Assembly (NCBI RefSeq): GCF_004323185.1
Contig: NZ_NAPS01000003.1
Location: 1 to 52,746 of the forward strand
Length of the DNA: 52,746 bases
Reading direction: 5' to 3'
Source: Westiellopsis prolifica IICB1
GTDB taxonomy: Bacteria > Cyanobacteriota > Cyanobacteriia > Cyanobacteriales > Nostocaceae
Part shown: one piece after another, positions 1-9,388 of the stretch
Position numbering within the stretch: the stretch's first letter is position 1
How the letters are laid out: the number at the start of each line of letters is the position of its first letter
Translations under genes and position numbers: made by a program
The notes under the pieces: generated by a model
Database searches by the model: none
The model's input: the letters and a program-made list of their open reading frames with translations, nothing else
What the model was told of the DNA's origin: nothing

Positions 1-95
1 CTAATACTGCATAAAATAGCCAAGTAGCCCACACCTGTAATTTGATACCATTAATAGAGCCAGTCCACAAATAAGACAGCCCCAATAAACGTTTA
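1..95 (-). pseudogene. IS4-type transposase, C-terminal piece (continues outside window)
   Basis: Read on the minus strand, this encodes KRLLGLSYLWTGS followed by NGIKLQVWATWLFYAVL, the segment that follows the third catalytic acid in cyanobacterial IS4-type transposases. It joins in frame to EEAFYSV, encoded at about 1693-1713, once the IS at 96-1690 and one copy of its 3-bp target duplication are removed. It is therefore the tail of the same gene whose 5' part lies at 4249-5198. The rest lies beyond base 1. Confidence 0.85.
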
Positions 96-127
96 GGGAC
101 TTCCAAGGAATAAAATCACCAAATACA

Positions 128-192
128 ATAATGATAATCATTCTGAGGGGGTGGAAGGAGAAGCAGCCGTAGGCTGCTTCTCCTTCCACCCC
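128..192. repeat. Fur-box-like motif plus 21-bp perfect hairpin (left IS end)
   Basis: ATAATGATAATCATT at 128-142 matches 15 consecutive positions of the 19-bp Fur-box consensus. It is followed by a perfect stem, 148-168 paired with 172-192, with the 3-nt loop GTA. The stem starts with a G run and ends with a C run. It lies inside the left end of the IS and ends 23 nt before the transposase ATG, so it could be a transposase-binding end structure, a translation-protecting hairpin, or both. Confidence 0.85.
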
Positions 193-215
193 TATTCGTA
201 GTAAATTCAATTTGG

Positions 216-1468
216 ATGGAAATTTTTGTGTGGAGAGGAGTGTTGCTCGAATTAACTGATTCAGTCAAAAAAGTATTCAAGCAAACAGCTAGCCAACTCA
301 AAGGAGCAGCACGACGGCGGTTTCAAGCACAAGTTGTGTTGGAGTTCGGTTATGGAGGACAATTACTGGCTCAAAAAGAATTGGGGTGGGATAGAAATAC
401 TATTCGTAAAGGAATTAAAGAATTAACTAACAGGATTACTTGTGTAGATAATTATTCGGCAAGAGGACGTTGGAAGGCAGAAGAACATTTACCAAATCTT
501 TTAGAAGATATCAAAAAATTAGTCGATTCTCAAAGTCAAACTGACCCAAGTTTTAAAAGTCAAAGGCTGTATACACGCCTGACTGCAAGTCAAGTAAGAA
601 AGCTATTAATTGAAAAGTTAGGTTACAGTAATGAACAGTTACCGACAGAAGAAACAATTCGCGTCAAATTGAATTATTTAGGTTATCGCCTCAAACGAGT
701 GGCAAAAGTTCTTCCCCAAAAAAAATTCCAGAAACAGATGCAATCTTTGAGCAATTAGCAATAGTTAATCAATCGGCTTTAGATGATAAGAGCGTTTTAC
801 GTCTAAGCCTTGATGCAAAAACTCGTGTAAATATAGGCTCATTTGACCGAGGAGGTAAAAACAGAGTTTCAACTGAAACTGAAGACCATGATTATCATCC
901 AAAAACAACCGTAACTCCTTACGGTATATTTCTTCCAGAGTTAGATGAACTATTTTTATACTTTACAGAATCCAAGGTGACGAGTGATTTTATTGTTGAT
1001 ACTTTAGCAGATTTTTGGAAATCAGAAAGCTGGCGATTCCCAGAAATAAAAACTTTGGTTATTAATCAAGATAATGGAGGAGAAAATAATTCTCGGCGAA
1101 CTCAGTTTCTGAAACGTATAGTTGAGTTTTCTCAGTCATATAAACTAAATATACGTTTAGCTTATTATCCTCCATATCATAGTAAATACAATCCAATTGA
1201 ACGAACCTGGGCAGTTTTGGAAAACTACTGGAATGGCAGCATTTTAGATGAGATAGAGACAGCTTTAAACTTTGCTCAAAATATGAAGTGGAAAGGTAAA
1301 CATCCAATTGTGAAGTTGGTAACTCAAACTTATGAAAATGGAATTAAGCTGACTAAAAAAGCTATGTCCAAAATCGAAAAACAAATTAAACGTCTGACCA
1401 ATTCTACAAATGAAGATTTCCCAAATTTAGGTAAATGGTTTATTGATATCTATTGTGAAGCAACATAG
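216..1468 (+). CDS. ISAzo13-family transposase, probable -1 frameshift
   Basis: DDE transposase that would mobilise the surrounding IS. The first frame (216-758) carries the N-terminal region (KGAARRRFQAQVV, ELGWDRNTIRKG, ARGRWKAEEHLP). The second frame, open from about 719 to 1468, carries the catalytic part (LSLDAKTRVNIG, NQDNGGENNS, YNPIERTWAVLENYW). The frames overlap at a run of eight A (718-725). A -1 slip there joins ...LPQK to KIPETDAIFEQLAI, the expected continuation, with no other stop in between. This may be programmed frameshifting or a single-base mutation; the homopolymer at the exact junction favours the former. The start is uncertain: ATG 216, or GTG 240/TTG 243 next to a GAGAGGAG stretch. 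Confidence 0.8.
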
Positions 1469-1574
1469 TCTTTAATTTTTTTAACAGCTTTTATAAAGCT
1501 ATAAATTAAATAAACTCGCAACTACCCCAAGGACAAACGAAAGAGAAAGGGGTGTAAATCCTTCACGAATATTT

Positions 1575-1636
1575 GAGGGGGAGAAAGTGCTTGCCGTCGG
1601 CAAGCACTTTCTCCCCCTCCTAATGATTATCATTAT
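1575..1636. repeat. 21-bp perfect hairpin plus Fur-box-like motif (right IS end)
   Basis: Perfect stem 1575-1595 with 1599-1619, 3-nt loop GTC, then the same 15-bp motif as the left end in inverted orientation (1622-1636). The stem has the same length and G/C-run base as the left hairpin but a different internal sequence, so pairing rather than sequence is what the two ends share. Confidence 0.85.
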
Positions 1637-1842
1637 TGATTAAGAACTGTCTCTTGAATTTTTTTGATTAATTTATTATTTGGAAGTCCCTTAACTGAAT
1701 AAAAAGCTTCTTCGATGAGCCAGCCACAATGCCACTATAAATGTCTGAATTGTAATTTTGACGTGGCATAAGTTGTAGTCCTGGAGATTTACTGTATTTA
1801 TAAAGTTGTGGCTGAATTGAGGTAGGTAGACATAGCGAGCAT

Positions 1843-3954
1843 CTAATCAAGCCATTTTTGGCGGGTAGCATAGCCAAGGGGTAGCAAACGACGTTGGCGT
1901 AGACGCTCCACTTCTGCGGCATCAGCCCAAATAATCCAGTGTCGGGGTGGTTGTTCTTGCTGTCTTGCTTTCACCCAACCACGTTTTACCCAATTGTAAA
2001 GCGTAATATTAGGCATCCCAATTGTGCGAGCCAAATCTGGTAGCCACCACTCTGCTTCCTTAAGAACATCTGGGTTGTCAGAACAAGAACGCTTTAGGCA
2101 CAAGCCCAAGTGTCGTTTTAGCTCCAAGACACCCTGACGATTAAAGGTGTCACGGCATTTTGCTGGATGATAGCCTTCTGAATTAAGACGTTGAGCGATT
2201 TCTTCAGAGGTTAATCCTTCAGTTATTAAACTCTTCAGACGTTCGCAAAGCTTGTCATATTGTGACAGTTGAGTAAGCTTGGCAACAGGACGAACGATAC
2301 TATGTTCTGTGCAAGTACCTCCTACCCATTCGATAATAATTTGAACTTGCTCGCTATCACCAATAACCTCAACAATTACTTTTGCAATCACCTGTCGGAT
2401 AATTTCTTTGCGTTGAGAATTTGTTGTAGTTGCTGCAACCCATAAAGCCGGAATGTCTTGGGCTAATTGGCAAATCGCTTCACGTTCAGTATTCGAGAGC
2501 AAGTGAGGCTGTTGATGGCAGAATCGTTGGTAATCTTCTCGTAATGACTGTTGTACAGCCAATTTTTCTTCCCATTCGGTGGCGAGTTGACGTGCTACAA
2601 GTCGGTTTTCAGGTTCAACCAATCGATAGTGCCGTCCAGCTCGCTCGGCTTCAAAAGTGGCTCTTTCCAATCGCTGTTGCCACAGTTGGTCAAGCTCAAG
2701 GCGCTCTTGTTCGATATATGTTGCTGCCTCCAAAGATAATTCTAAAGCCGCAGGTGTAAGCGCTAGTAAAACCTGTTGGCTAACAAATTTATCGAGTGCA
2801 GCTCCCGCAAGTTGCTGACACCTCTTTTCTCCATAATCCACAGCCTGTTGGCAACATACATAGCGATGATGATGCGCCTGACTGTACTGAACAGCCATGC
2901 GACAACCACACCTACCACAAACCAACAAGCCCGACAATATTGAAGGCCCGTGGCGTACTGCACCTAATTCCTCAGCTCTTGCCTGGTTAGACTTCAATCG
3001 TGCCAAATTCCACTGATATTGCTCCCAGGAAATATAAGCAGGATAACAATCTGGTAACAACACATGCCAATTATCTGGGGCAATCACAACTCTTCCAGTA
3101 CTTGGTTGTCCCGCTTGTTGCTTGCGGGGATCTATTTGACGACGACCATATGCATAAGCACCTGCATACAACGGATTTTTGAGTAAGTTTTGCAAAGTCA
3201 TACGATGAGGACGATGCCATTCCAAATCTCCTTTATTTAGTCCCGTTGGGACTCGAATCCCAATTTTGATATCATTTTTAACTAAGTATCGCAGCACGGC
3301 ATTTAGAGTACCCAGTTCCTCAAACTTCCGAAATATTAGCCGAATTACCTGCTGAACTTGTTCATCTGGGTCAAATGCGACTTCTCCAGAAGGACGACGG
3401 ACATAACCAGTAGGTAGTAAAAAATTTAGTTCTCCCCGTTGTGCTTTATTGAGCTTGCCCTGCACCATTCTTTGCTTAATAATGTGCAGTTCTGCTTCAC
3501 TCATTGTTCCCTTTAAACCAAGAAGTAAGCGGTCATTATAATTGCTAGGGTCGTAGACTCCATCCAAATCCGCAATTAGTGTTCTAAACAAAGCACAGAT
3601 TTCCAACAGTTGATGCCAATCTTTGGACGAACGTGCTAGTCTTGACATCTCTATACCTAGAATCAGCCCCACATGATTCATTCCTACTTCTGCTACTAAT
3701 CGTTGGAATCCTTCTCTACCTTGTGCGCTAATTCCAGATTTTCCTAGATCATCATCAATTACTAGCACTCGTTCTTGGCTCCACCCCAAAGCGATTGCGC
3801 GATTAACCAAGCCATACTGAAGTTTTGTTGACTCTTGATGATCTAGTACTTGTTGCAATGTTGACTGCCGAACGTAAACTACTGCCAATTTTTCTTGGTG
3901 ACAGGGAAGAATTTTTTCCGATCGCAATGAGTGTAATTCAAAATTCTGGCTCAT
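1843..3954 (-). CDS. Large serine recombinase
   Basis: 703 aa. The N-terminal resolvase-type catalytic domain starts with VVYVRQST (nucleophilic Ser near residue 32) and includes SRLARSS and KGTMSEAELH. A recombinase domain follows (about 200-330). Then comes a zinc ribbon (LLVCGRCGCRM...CC...C, about 350-400), a helical coiled segment, and a C-terminal HTH-like region (GMPNITLYNWVKRGW). It should catalyse integration and excision of its element through a covalent Ser-DNA link. The ATG lies 2 nt after the stop of the upstream small gene, with AGGAGAG as ribosome-binding site inside that gene's end, so the two are translationally coupled. It appears intact. Confidence 0.88.
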   Translation of the reverse strand: MSQNFELHSLRSEKILPCHQEKLAVVYVRQSTLQQVLDHQESTKLQYGLVNRAIALGWSQERVLVIDDDLGKSGISAQGREGFQRLVAEVGMNHVGLILGIEMSRLARSSKDWHQLLEICALFRTLIADLDGVYDPSNYNDRLLLGLKGTMSEAELHIIKQRMVQGKLNKAQRGELNFLLPTGYVRRPSGEVAFDPDEQVQQVIRLIFRKFEELGTLNAVLRYLVKNDIKIGIRVPTGLNKGDLEWHRPHRMTLQNLLKNPLYAGAYAYGRRQIDPRKQQAGQPSTGRVVIAPDNWHVLLPDCYPAYISWEQYQWNLARLKSNQARAEELGAVRHGPSILSGLLVCGRCGCRMAVQYSQAHHHRYVCCQQAVDYGEKRCQQLAGAALDKFVSQQVLLALTPAALELSLEAATYIEQERLELDQLWQQRLERATFEAERAGRHYRLVEPENRLVARQLATEWEEKLAVQQSLREDYQRFCHQQPHLLSNTEREAICQLAQDIPALWVAATTTNSQRKEIIRQVIAKVIVEVIGDSEQVQIIIEWVGGTCTEHSIVRPVAKLTQLSQYDKLCERLKSLITEGLTSEEIAQRLNSEGYHPAKCRDTFNRQGVLELKRHLGLCLKRSCSDNPDVLKEAEWWLPDLARTIGMPNITLYNWVKRGWVKARQQEQPPRHWIIWADAAEVERLRQRRLLPLGYATRQKWLD

Positions 3955-3956
3955 TG

Positions 3957-4247
3957 CTACTCTCCTTTGCTTGAATTGCTATCTTCATCTGCTTTTCCAG
4001 CATCCCAGACAGCAGACATAGCAACCGCTTGCGGTTGCGTAGTGGGAGCTTTATCCACACTGAGGATAGTTTCTCGCTTATGGGTGGGGGGGGATAAGTT
4101 GGTCTGGCATACAACACCTTGTGAATTTGTTGATACCTGGGATGCTTTCAGTTTTCTGGCTACTTCTACCAGTTTGAGCAACCCTTCAATTCCAATGATA
4201 GGATAGCTGGAGTCGTTTGTCTTTATAGATGTATTGTGGCTGGTTAA
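3957..4247 (-). CDS. Small unknown protein preceding the serine recombinase
   Basis: Open frame ending SNSSKGE, 2 nt before the recombinase ATG. The recognisable body (IGIEGLLKLVEVARKLKAS..., then a low-complexity Thr/Pro/Gln tail) is about 74-95 aa. No ATG lies inside the element in a sensible place; TTG at 4179-4181 is the most likely start. The frame continues upstream into IS4 DNA only by chance. I do not recognise the family. Coupling to the recombinase suggests an accessory or directionality role, which is inference. A run of eight C on the coding strand (4086-4093) is a possible slippage site. Confidence 0.5.
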   Translation of the reverse strand, partial: LTSHNTSIKTNDSSYPIIGIEGLLKLVEVARKLKASQVSTNSQGVVCQTNLSPPTHKRETILSVDKAPTTQPQAVAMSAVWDAGKADEDSNSSKGE

Positions 4248-4248
4248 T

Positions 4249-5198
4249 CTCAATTCTCCATCTTCTTCGGTATAAATCTGCCACGACATAAGGAGGTAAT
4301 ATAGCAGGATCGAGAACAGAAGTAATGTAAGAATAACTAGTTCTACCAACCTTTATTTCAATTAAACGTAAAGTTAAAATTGGTGCGCCACGGCGAACAG
4401 TCCCAAGTTGAATCAATCGGTCTTTAACCGAATGGTCATAGCTGAAAATCTTTAAGCATTTAATAGAAGCTTTAGCTTTTAAACGGGTAATAAAATGAAC
4501 TTCTTGGTTAATAAGTTGTTGTAAAAATTGGAAATGATAAAAACCTCTATCAAGTAAAATCAGAGTTTTAGCTCTTAGTAAATTCAGTAATGACGCTTCA
4601 AAGTTCGTCTCCGATGCTGCGGGATTAGTATGAAACCAAACTTCAACGGGTAAACGAGTCACCAAATCAATAACTGTACAAATTTTTCCGGCTAATTGTC
4701 CTGTTTTTAAGTCTTCCAGGCTTTTTAACTTCCGAAATAAAGCTTCTAATGTTGACCCATCAGCTATCAAAATTCGGTGAAAATTATGCAATGCAAACTT
4801 AACACTATCTGGTAGTGGTCGCCTCAGTCGTTGCTGCCAATTGAGTTGTAACTGAGGTAGTAAATCTTTAAATACACGCTCAAATAACTCAGCAGGGAAA
4901 ACTAAAAATCTTTCTGATAATGATTGTTGAGCAACTTTTGTGGGATGACACCATAATAAACCTTCTCTTGCTAGCAGGCGATTTAACTCTTGAACGCCAG
5001 GAACTTGCCGCCATAATAGTGTTAAAACTGCTGCCACCATTAACGATAAATTCAGAATCCTATCTCGTAATCCTAACTGCTTATAATATTTTTGTTGGTT
5101 AATAAAGCTTCTAAATGCGACGCGATCGCTTCATTATCTATCGTGGGAGTATTATGCCGTTGTGCGTGATCAGAATTTTGTTTTGGTCGCTTGGGCAT
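4249..5198 (-). pseudogene. IS4-type transposase, 5' part, frameshifted and interrupted
   Basis: ATG at 5198 starts MPKRPKQNSDHAQRHN, which runs to EALLT near 5100. There a one-base deletion moves the frame to QQKYYKQLGLRDRILNLSL and MVAAVLTLLWRQV. Catalytic regions follow: IADGSTLEALF (first Asp), ILLDRGFYHFQFL (second Asp) and DLYRRRWRIE (Y-x2-R-x3-E motif with the third acid). The gene is cut directly after that Glu by the serine-recombinase element; the remainder is at 1693-1713 and 1-95. Dead as it stands. Confidence 0.85.
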
Positions 5199-5318
5199 AG
5201 TGATAAACCAAACTTTTCATTACCTCGTTTGATAATTGAATTTACCTAACAATGCTGCTCACTTTTTACGTCGTTACAATACTTTTTCATCTTCTATTTC
5301 AGCTGTTAAAGACTTAAA

Positions 5319-5395
5319 GATAATGATAATCAAAAATAGGGGGATGAGGCGAGCATCGCTCGCCTCATCCCCCTTTGCTCCACACGATTATCATT
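5319..5395. repeat. Solitary hairpin flanked on both sides by Fur-box-like half motifs
   Basis: A perfect 16-bp stem, 5339-5354 with 5358-5373, loop ATC, again with a G5/C5 base. GATAATGATAATC lies to the left (5319-5331) and GATTATCATT to the right (5386-5395). The right flank (GATTATCATT then ATTAAGAA) also resembles the right flank of the hairpin at 1575-1636. It may be a non-autonomous (MITE-like) relative of the ISAzo13-type IS ends. No transposase lies between the flanks. Confidence 0.7.
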
Positions 5396-5442
5396 CTTAT
5401 TAAGAATATTTTGAGTATTTTAACTGATTGACAAAAGGCGCT

Positions 5443-5601
5443 TTATCCTAACCTATCACCGATGGACCGAATCAGCCGTTCCACCGCTTCGGGTATTGGT
5501 GGTTCTAACTTTAACTCCCGTAAACGTTGATACACTGCTGCTTCTAATGAGGAGGCTTGACGGTCGTATGCCAAAACAGACTCGCATAAGTCCTGTAAGC
5601 G
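5443..5601 (-). pseudogene. Tn3-family transposase (DUF4158 region) fragment
   Basis: The minus strand encodes RLQDLCESVLAYDRQASS followed by LEAAVYQRLRELKLEPPIPEAVERLIRSIGDRLG and a stop (TAA at 5443-5445). This matches the N-terminal DUF4158 region of Tn3-type TnpA. It is bounded immediately by a divergent resolvase scrap, so this is a decayed Tn3 unit. Confidence 0.6.
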
Positions 5602-5602
5602 A

Positions 5603-5770
5603 CAAGAACGGGACTTACTAGAGTATGCAGCCCTGGTTGGCTATCAAGTGATTGGTGTTTGGAAGGAAACAATTTCTGGGACTAAAAATAGCCGTACCGA
5701 GCGGTCTGTTGTGATGGCGTTAGCTCAAAGTCATAAAATTGATGATGCTAGTAACCACCTTTGTACTTGA
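5603..5770 (+). pseudogene. Resolvase (TnpR-type) N-terminal fragment
   Basis: The + strand encodes QERDLLEYAALVGYQVIGVW, then KETISGTKNSRTERSVVMALAQ and SHKID, typical of the N-terminal catalytic domain of small serine resolvases after the catalytic Ser. Both the region before it and everything after KIDDA are missing. The frame ends at TGA 5768-5770. Confidence 0.65.
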
Positions 5771-5825
5771 ACAATCGCTATATTAAAAATTGAGCTTAAA
5801 TCCTTTATATACTCCATTTTTAAAT

Positions 5826-8800
5826 ATGAGTTTACATAATTGGAGACGCAAGCGTGGTGTTGTACTTAGCCCTAAGGGGTTGGATAGACTTCAAGAGGCA
5901 AAGCGTAAGTCGGAAGCAGAGGAAAATTTTGGAAAAAGGTACACCCTCGAAGAAATCAGTGTACGCTCTGGGTTATATACTGGTACAATCTCCAAGGTGC
6001 TAAATTGTGAAGGAGGGGTTGACAAAAGAACAATTGAGGAGCTATTCAAAGCTTTTCATTTAAAACTAGGAAAAAGTGACTATTTAAGCTCTAATACGCG
6101 TATAGATTTTGGGGAAGCTATCTCTGCTCCGGTTTTTTATGGGCGCACAGAAGAACTTGCTACGTTAGAGCAATGGATTGTTGATGAGCGCTGCCAATTG
6201 GTGGCACTGTTGGGAATGGGAGGCATTGGTAAAACATCTTTGTCTGTAAAGCTTGCTCAACAGATTCAGGAGAACTTTGAGTACGTTATCTGGCGATCGC
6301 TACGAGAAGCTCCATCACCTCAAATTATCCTGGCTAATCTACTCCAATTTCTGTCCGACGAGCAGATTTCAGAAGCTGACTTACCAAAGACAGTAGGCGA
6401 AAGAGTATTGGAACTGATTGACTATTTGCGCTCATCACGCTGTCTTGTGATACTCGATAATGTGGAATCGATTCTACGCAATAGTAGTAGCTCTGGACAA
6501 TATCGAGAGGGATATGAGGGGTATGGTGAGTTCCTCAAACGAGTGGGAGAGGCAAATCACATTAGCTGTTTAGTGTTCACTAGCCGGGAAAAACTTAAAG
6601 AAGTAGCCTTATTAGAAGGCGAAGCACTACCCGTACGCTCACTACGACTGGGTGGTCTTAAAGCGGTACACGGGCAAGAAATCTTTAAGCTCAAGGACAT
6701 ATCTGGAACAGAGGACGAATGGACAGCAATAACTAAGCGTTATGGAGGCAATCCATTAGCCTTAAGGATAGTTGCTACAACCATTCAAGACGTGTTTGAT
6801 AATAAAGTATCTGAGTTTTTGAAACAAGATAAGGTTGTTTTAGGCGATATTAGGGATATTCTAGCTCAGCAGTTTGAGCGCTTGTCAGATTTAGAAAAGA
6901 GCATAATGTACTGGTTGGTGATTAATCGTGAGCCGATTGGAATCGCAGAATTGTTTGAAGATTTTGTCCCGCCAATACTACAAGCAAAATTAGTGGAGGC
7001 TGTGGAATCTCTGTTGCGGCGATCGCTGATTGAAAAAACTGTATCACTGTTCACACTACAACCTGTATTAATGGAGTATGTGACTGAGCAACTAGTGGCT
7101 CAGGTTTGTTCAGAGATTGTTCTAAAGAAAATTGTACTTCTCCGGTGCCATGCTCTAATGAAGGCGACTGCTCCCGACTACATCATCGACGCTCAAGTTC
7201 GCCTGCTCCTCCAGCCAGTTATAGATGGGTTGCTTAATCACTTTGGGAATACTAAAGGCATTGAAAATCAACTTACTCAAATTTTAGTTACACTACGAGA
7301 AACATCGCCCTTAGAACCCAGTTATACGGCTGGAAATATTTTTAATCTGCTTTGTCATCTGAGAACCGATCTAAGTGGCTATGATTTTTCTGATCTAACT
7401 GTTTGGCAAGCAGACCTAAAGAAGGTGAATTTGCACAATGCGAATTTCCAAAATGCTAATCTAGCTAAATCTGTTTTTGCTGAAACTCTCAGTTGCTGTT
7501 TTTCAGTAGCCTTTAGTCTCAATGGAAAAGTTTTCGCTACAGGTGGTAACTACGGTGAGATTCATTTGTACCAAGTTATAAATGGGAGGCAAATTCTCAC
7601 TTTGAAGGGTCACACTGCTTGGATCTGGTCAATCACCTTCAGTCCTGATGGTAATGTTGTTGCTAGTGGTAGTGATGACCAAACAGTAAAGCTATGGAAT
7701 ACTAGCACTGGTGAATGCCTCAAAACGTTGCAGGGTCATAGTAGCACGATCCGATCAGTTGCCTTCAGTTTTGATGGTAAGATGCTGGCAAGTGGCAGTG
7801 AGGATCAAACGGTGAAGTTATGGGATGTGGACACAGGTCACTGCCTCAACACTCTAAAGGAAAATGGTAGCAGGATATTTTCAGTTGCCTTTAGCCCAAA
7901 TAGCGACACACTGGCTAGTGGCAGTGACGACCAAATGGTAAGATTATGGGATATCAGCACTGGTCAATGCATTAAAATCTTGCAGGGGTACACAGGTTGG
8001 GTGTGGTCGGTTATCTTCAGCCCGGACGGTCAGATGTTAGCGAGCGGTTCTCATGACAAAACGGTGAGGCTGTGGGATGTCAGCACAGGTCAATGCATTA
8101 AAATCTTGCAGGGTCATACTAACTGGGTAAACTCAGTCAGCTTCAGTCCTGATGGTAAAATGCTGGCGAGTGGCAGTGAAGACCAAACGGTGAAACTGTG
8201 GGATGTCAGCACAGGTCAATGTCTCAAAACTTTAAAGGGAGATTGGAATAGGGTGTGGTCAGTCGCCTTTAGTCCTCAAGGTAATATGCTTGCTAGTGTA
8301 AATGATAACCAGACGCTATATCTCTGGAATACCAGTAATGGTCTTTGCTTCAAGACTTTGCAGGGTTATAGCAATAGGGTGTGGTCAGTTGCCTTTATTC
8401 CTCAAGGTACCATACTTGCTAGTGGCAGTGAAGACCAAATGGTGAAACTGTGGGATGTCAGCACAGGTCAATGTCTCAAAATTTTGCAGGGGCATGGTAA
8501 TCGGGTTACATCAGTCACCTTCAGCCCAGATGGTCAAATGCTTGCTAGTGGTAGTGAGGATCATACAATAAGACTGTGGGATATTACTACTGGTAGATGT
8601 CTCAAAACTTTGCAGGAGCATGGTAATAGGGTCTCATCAGTTACCTTCAGCCCAGATGGTCAGATAGTTGCTAGTAGCAGTGAGGACCAAACGATCAAGT
8701 TGTGGGATGTCAGTACTGGTCGTTGCCTTCAGACTTTGCAGGGGCATACGGGTCGGGTATGGTCAGTCGCCTTCAGTCCGAACGGTCGTACACTGGCTAG

Positions 8801-9362
8801 TGGTTGTCATGACCAAACAGTGAAACTCTGGGATATCAGCACAGGTCAATGCCTTCAGACCATGCACGGTCATACTGGTTGGGTATGGTCTTTATGTTTC
8901 AGTATGGATGGTCGCACCCTTGCTAGTGGCAGTAGTGACCAAACGATCAAGTTGTGGGATGTTAACACAGGTGAGCATCTTGGAACTTTACAGGGTCATA
9001 CCAATTCTGTACACTCAACCGCCTTCAGTATAGATGGTCGCACCCTTGCTAGTGGCAGCAGTGACCAAACAATCAAGTTGTGGGATGTTAACACAAGCAG
9101 CAGCGTAAGAACCTTGTCAGGACATTCCAAGCTCATCTGGTCGGTAGCCTTTAGTCCCAACGGTCAAACCCTGGCCAGTTGCAGTGAAGATGAAACGATT
9201 AAGCTTTGGGATGTTTCAATCGGTGAGTGCCTGAAAACTTTGAGAAACTCTAAACCTTACGAGGGTATGAATATTACTGGGGTGACTGGTTTAACTGAGA
9301 CTCAAAAAATTACTCTGAAAGATTTAGGGGCAGTTGAGTATGGGAGCATGGGGAAGATATAG
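5826..9362 (+). CDS. STAND protein: HTH, NB-ARC, pentapeptide-like, 14 WD40 repeats
   Basis: 1178 aa from ATG 5826; a TTG 36 nt upstream is in frame but less likely. Domains in order: a small HTH-like domain (about 38-75, [19 protein letters not shown]); an NB-ARC ATPase with Walker [10 protein letters not shown] (about 129-137) and Walker [10 protein letters not shown]; a helical and winged-helix region; a short pentapeptide-like stretch ([12 protein letters not shown], about 535-550); then fourteen 42-residue WD40 repeats to about 1140, enough for two seven-bladed propellers; and a conserved-looking tail ([16 protein letters not shown]). The WD40 part should sense a ligand and the NB-ARC part oligomerise with ATP. 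Roles of such cyanobacterial proteins are largely unknown, and defence-type signalling is possible. It stands alone, convergent with lysC. Confidence 0.88.
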   Translation: MSLHNWRRKRGVVLSPKGLDRLQEAKRKSEAEENFGKRYTLEEISVRSGLYTGTISKVLNCEGGVDKRTIEELFKAFHLKLGKSDYLSSNTRIDFGEAISAPVFYGRTEELATLEQWIVDERCQLVALLGMGGIGKTSLSVKLAQQIQENFEYVIWRSLREAPSPQIILANLLQFLSDEQISEADLPKTVGERVLELIDYLRSSRCLVILDNVESILRNSSSSGQYREGYEGYGEFLKRVGEANHISCLVFTSREKLKEVALLEGEALPVRSLRLGGLKAVHGQEIFKLKDISGTEDEWTAITKRYGGNPLALRIVATTIQDVFDNKVSEFLKQDKVVLGDIRDILAQQFERLSDLEKSIMYWLVINREPIGIAELFEDFVPPILQAKLVEAVESLLRRSLIEKTVSLFTLQPVLMEYVTEQLVAQVCSEIVLKKIVLLRCHALMKATAPDYIIDAQVRLLLQPVIDGLLNHFGNTKGIENQLTQILVTLRETSPLEPSYTAGNIFNLLCHLRTDLSGYDFSDLTVWQADLKKVNLHNANFQNANLAKSVFAETLSCCFSVAFSLNGKVFATGGNYGEIHLYQVINGRQILTLKGHTAWIWSITFSPDGNVVASGSDDQTVKLWNTSTGECLKTLQGHSSTIRSVAFSFDGKMLASGSEDQTVKLWDVDTGHCLNTLKENGSRIFSVAFSPNSDTLASGSDDQMVRLWDISTGQCIKILQGYTGWVWSVIFSPDGQMLASGSHDKTVRLWDVSTGQCIKILQGHTNWVNSVSFSPDGKMLASGSEDQTVKLWDVSTGQCLKTLKGDWNRVWSVAFSPQGNMLASVNDNQTLYLWNTSNGLCFKTLQGYSNRVWSVAFIPQGTILASGSEDQMVKLWDVSTGQCLKILQGHGNRVTSVTFSPDGQMLASGSEDHTIRLWDITTGRCLKTLQEHGNRVSSVTFSPDGQIVASSSEDQTIKLWDVSTGRCLQTLQGHTGRVWSVAFSPNGRTLASGCHDQTVKLWDISTGQCLQTMHGHTGWVWSLCFSMDGRTLASGSSDQTIKLWDVNTGEHLGTLQGHTNSVHSTAFSIDGRTLASGSSDQTIKLWDVNTSSSVRTLSGHSKLIWSVAFSPNGQTLASCSEDETIKLWDVSIGECLKTLRNSKPYEGMNITGVTGLTETQKITLKDLGAVEYGSMGKI

Positions 9363-9388
9363 CGGTGCGATGTAGAAGTTGAGTGTCA

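Larger units (their letters stand above)
96..1690 (+). mobile_element. ISAzo13-type insertion sequence, complete
   Basis: The ends are set by an 11-bp perfect inverted repeat, GGGACTTCCAA at 96-106 and its complement at 1680-1690, flanked by a 3-bp direct repeat TTA (93-95 and 1691-1693). Removing 96-1690 plus one TTA restores an IS4 transposase frame (EEAFYSV-KRLLGL), so the boundaries are exact. Each end carries, inside the terminal repeat, an identical 15-bp palindrome-like motif in inverted orientation (128-142, 1622-1636) and then a 21-bp perfect hairpin. The single gene inside is a frameshifted transposase. Family assignment is from recognition of the transposase, not a search. Confidence 0.88.
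1717..4248 (-). mobile_element. Serine-recombinase element inserted in IS4 transposase gene
   Basis: A two-gene element sits between the codons for RRRWRIE (ending at 4249) and EEAFYSV (from 1713) of the interrupted IS4 transposase. Its two ends are imperfect inverted repeats: CCAGCCACAAT at 1720-1730 against its complement at 4233-4243, followed inward by CTATAAA (1735-1741) and its complement (4222-4228). Flanks ATYGAR on each side could be a decayed target duplication. Large serine recombinases usually act on att sites without such terminal repeats, so this arrangement is of interest. Exact edges are uncertain by a few bases. Confidence 0.7.

Noticed and set aside
128-142. Fur box controlling a neighbouring iron gene
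   Set aside because: The motif lies inside IS ends, is repeated at the other end, and no iron-uptake gene is near; only its similarity to the consensus is claimed.
7620-9250. Regular ~126-bp DNA repeats that could be mistaken for a repeat array
   Set aside because: They are the coding DNA of 42-residue WD40 repeats in one open frame, not a CRISPR or satellite.
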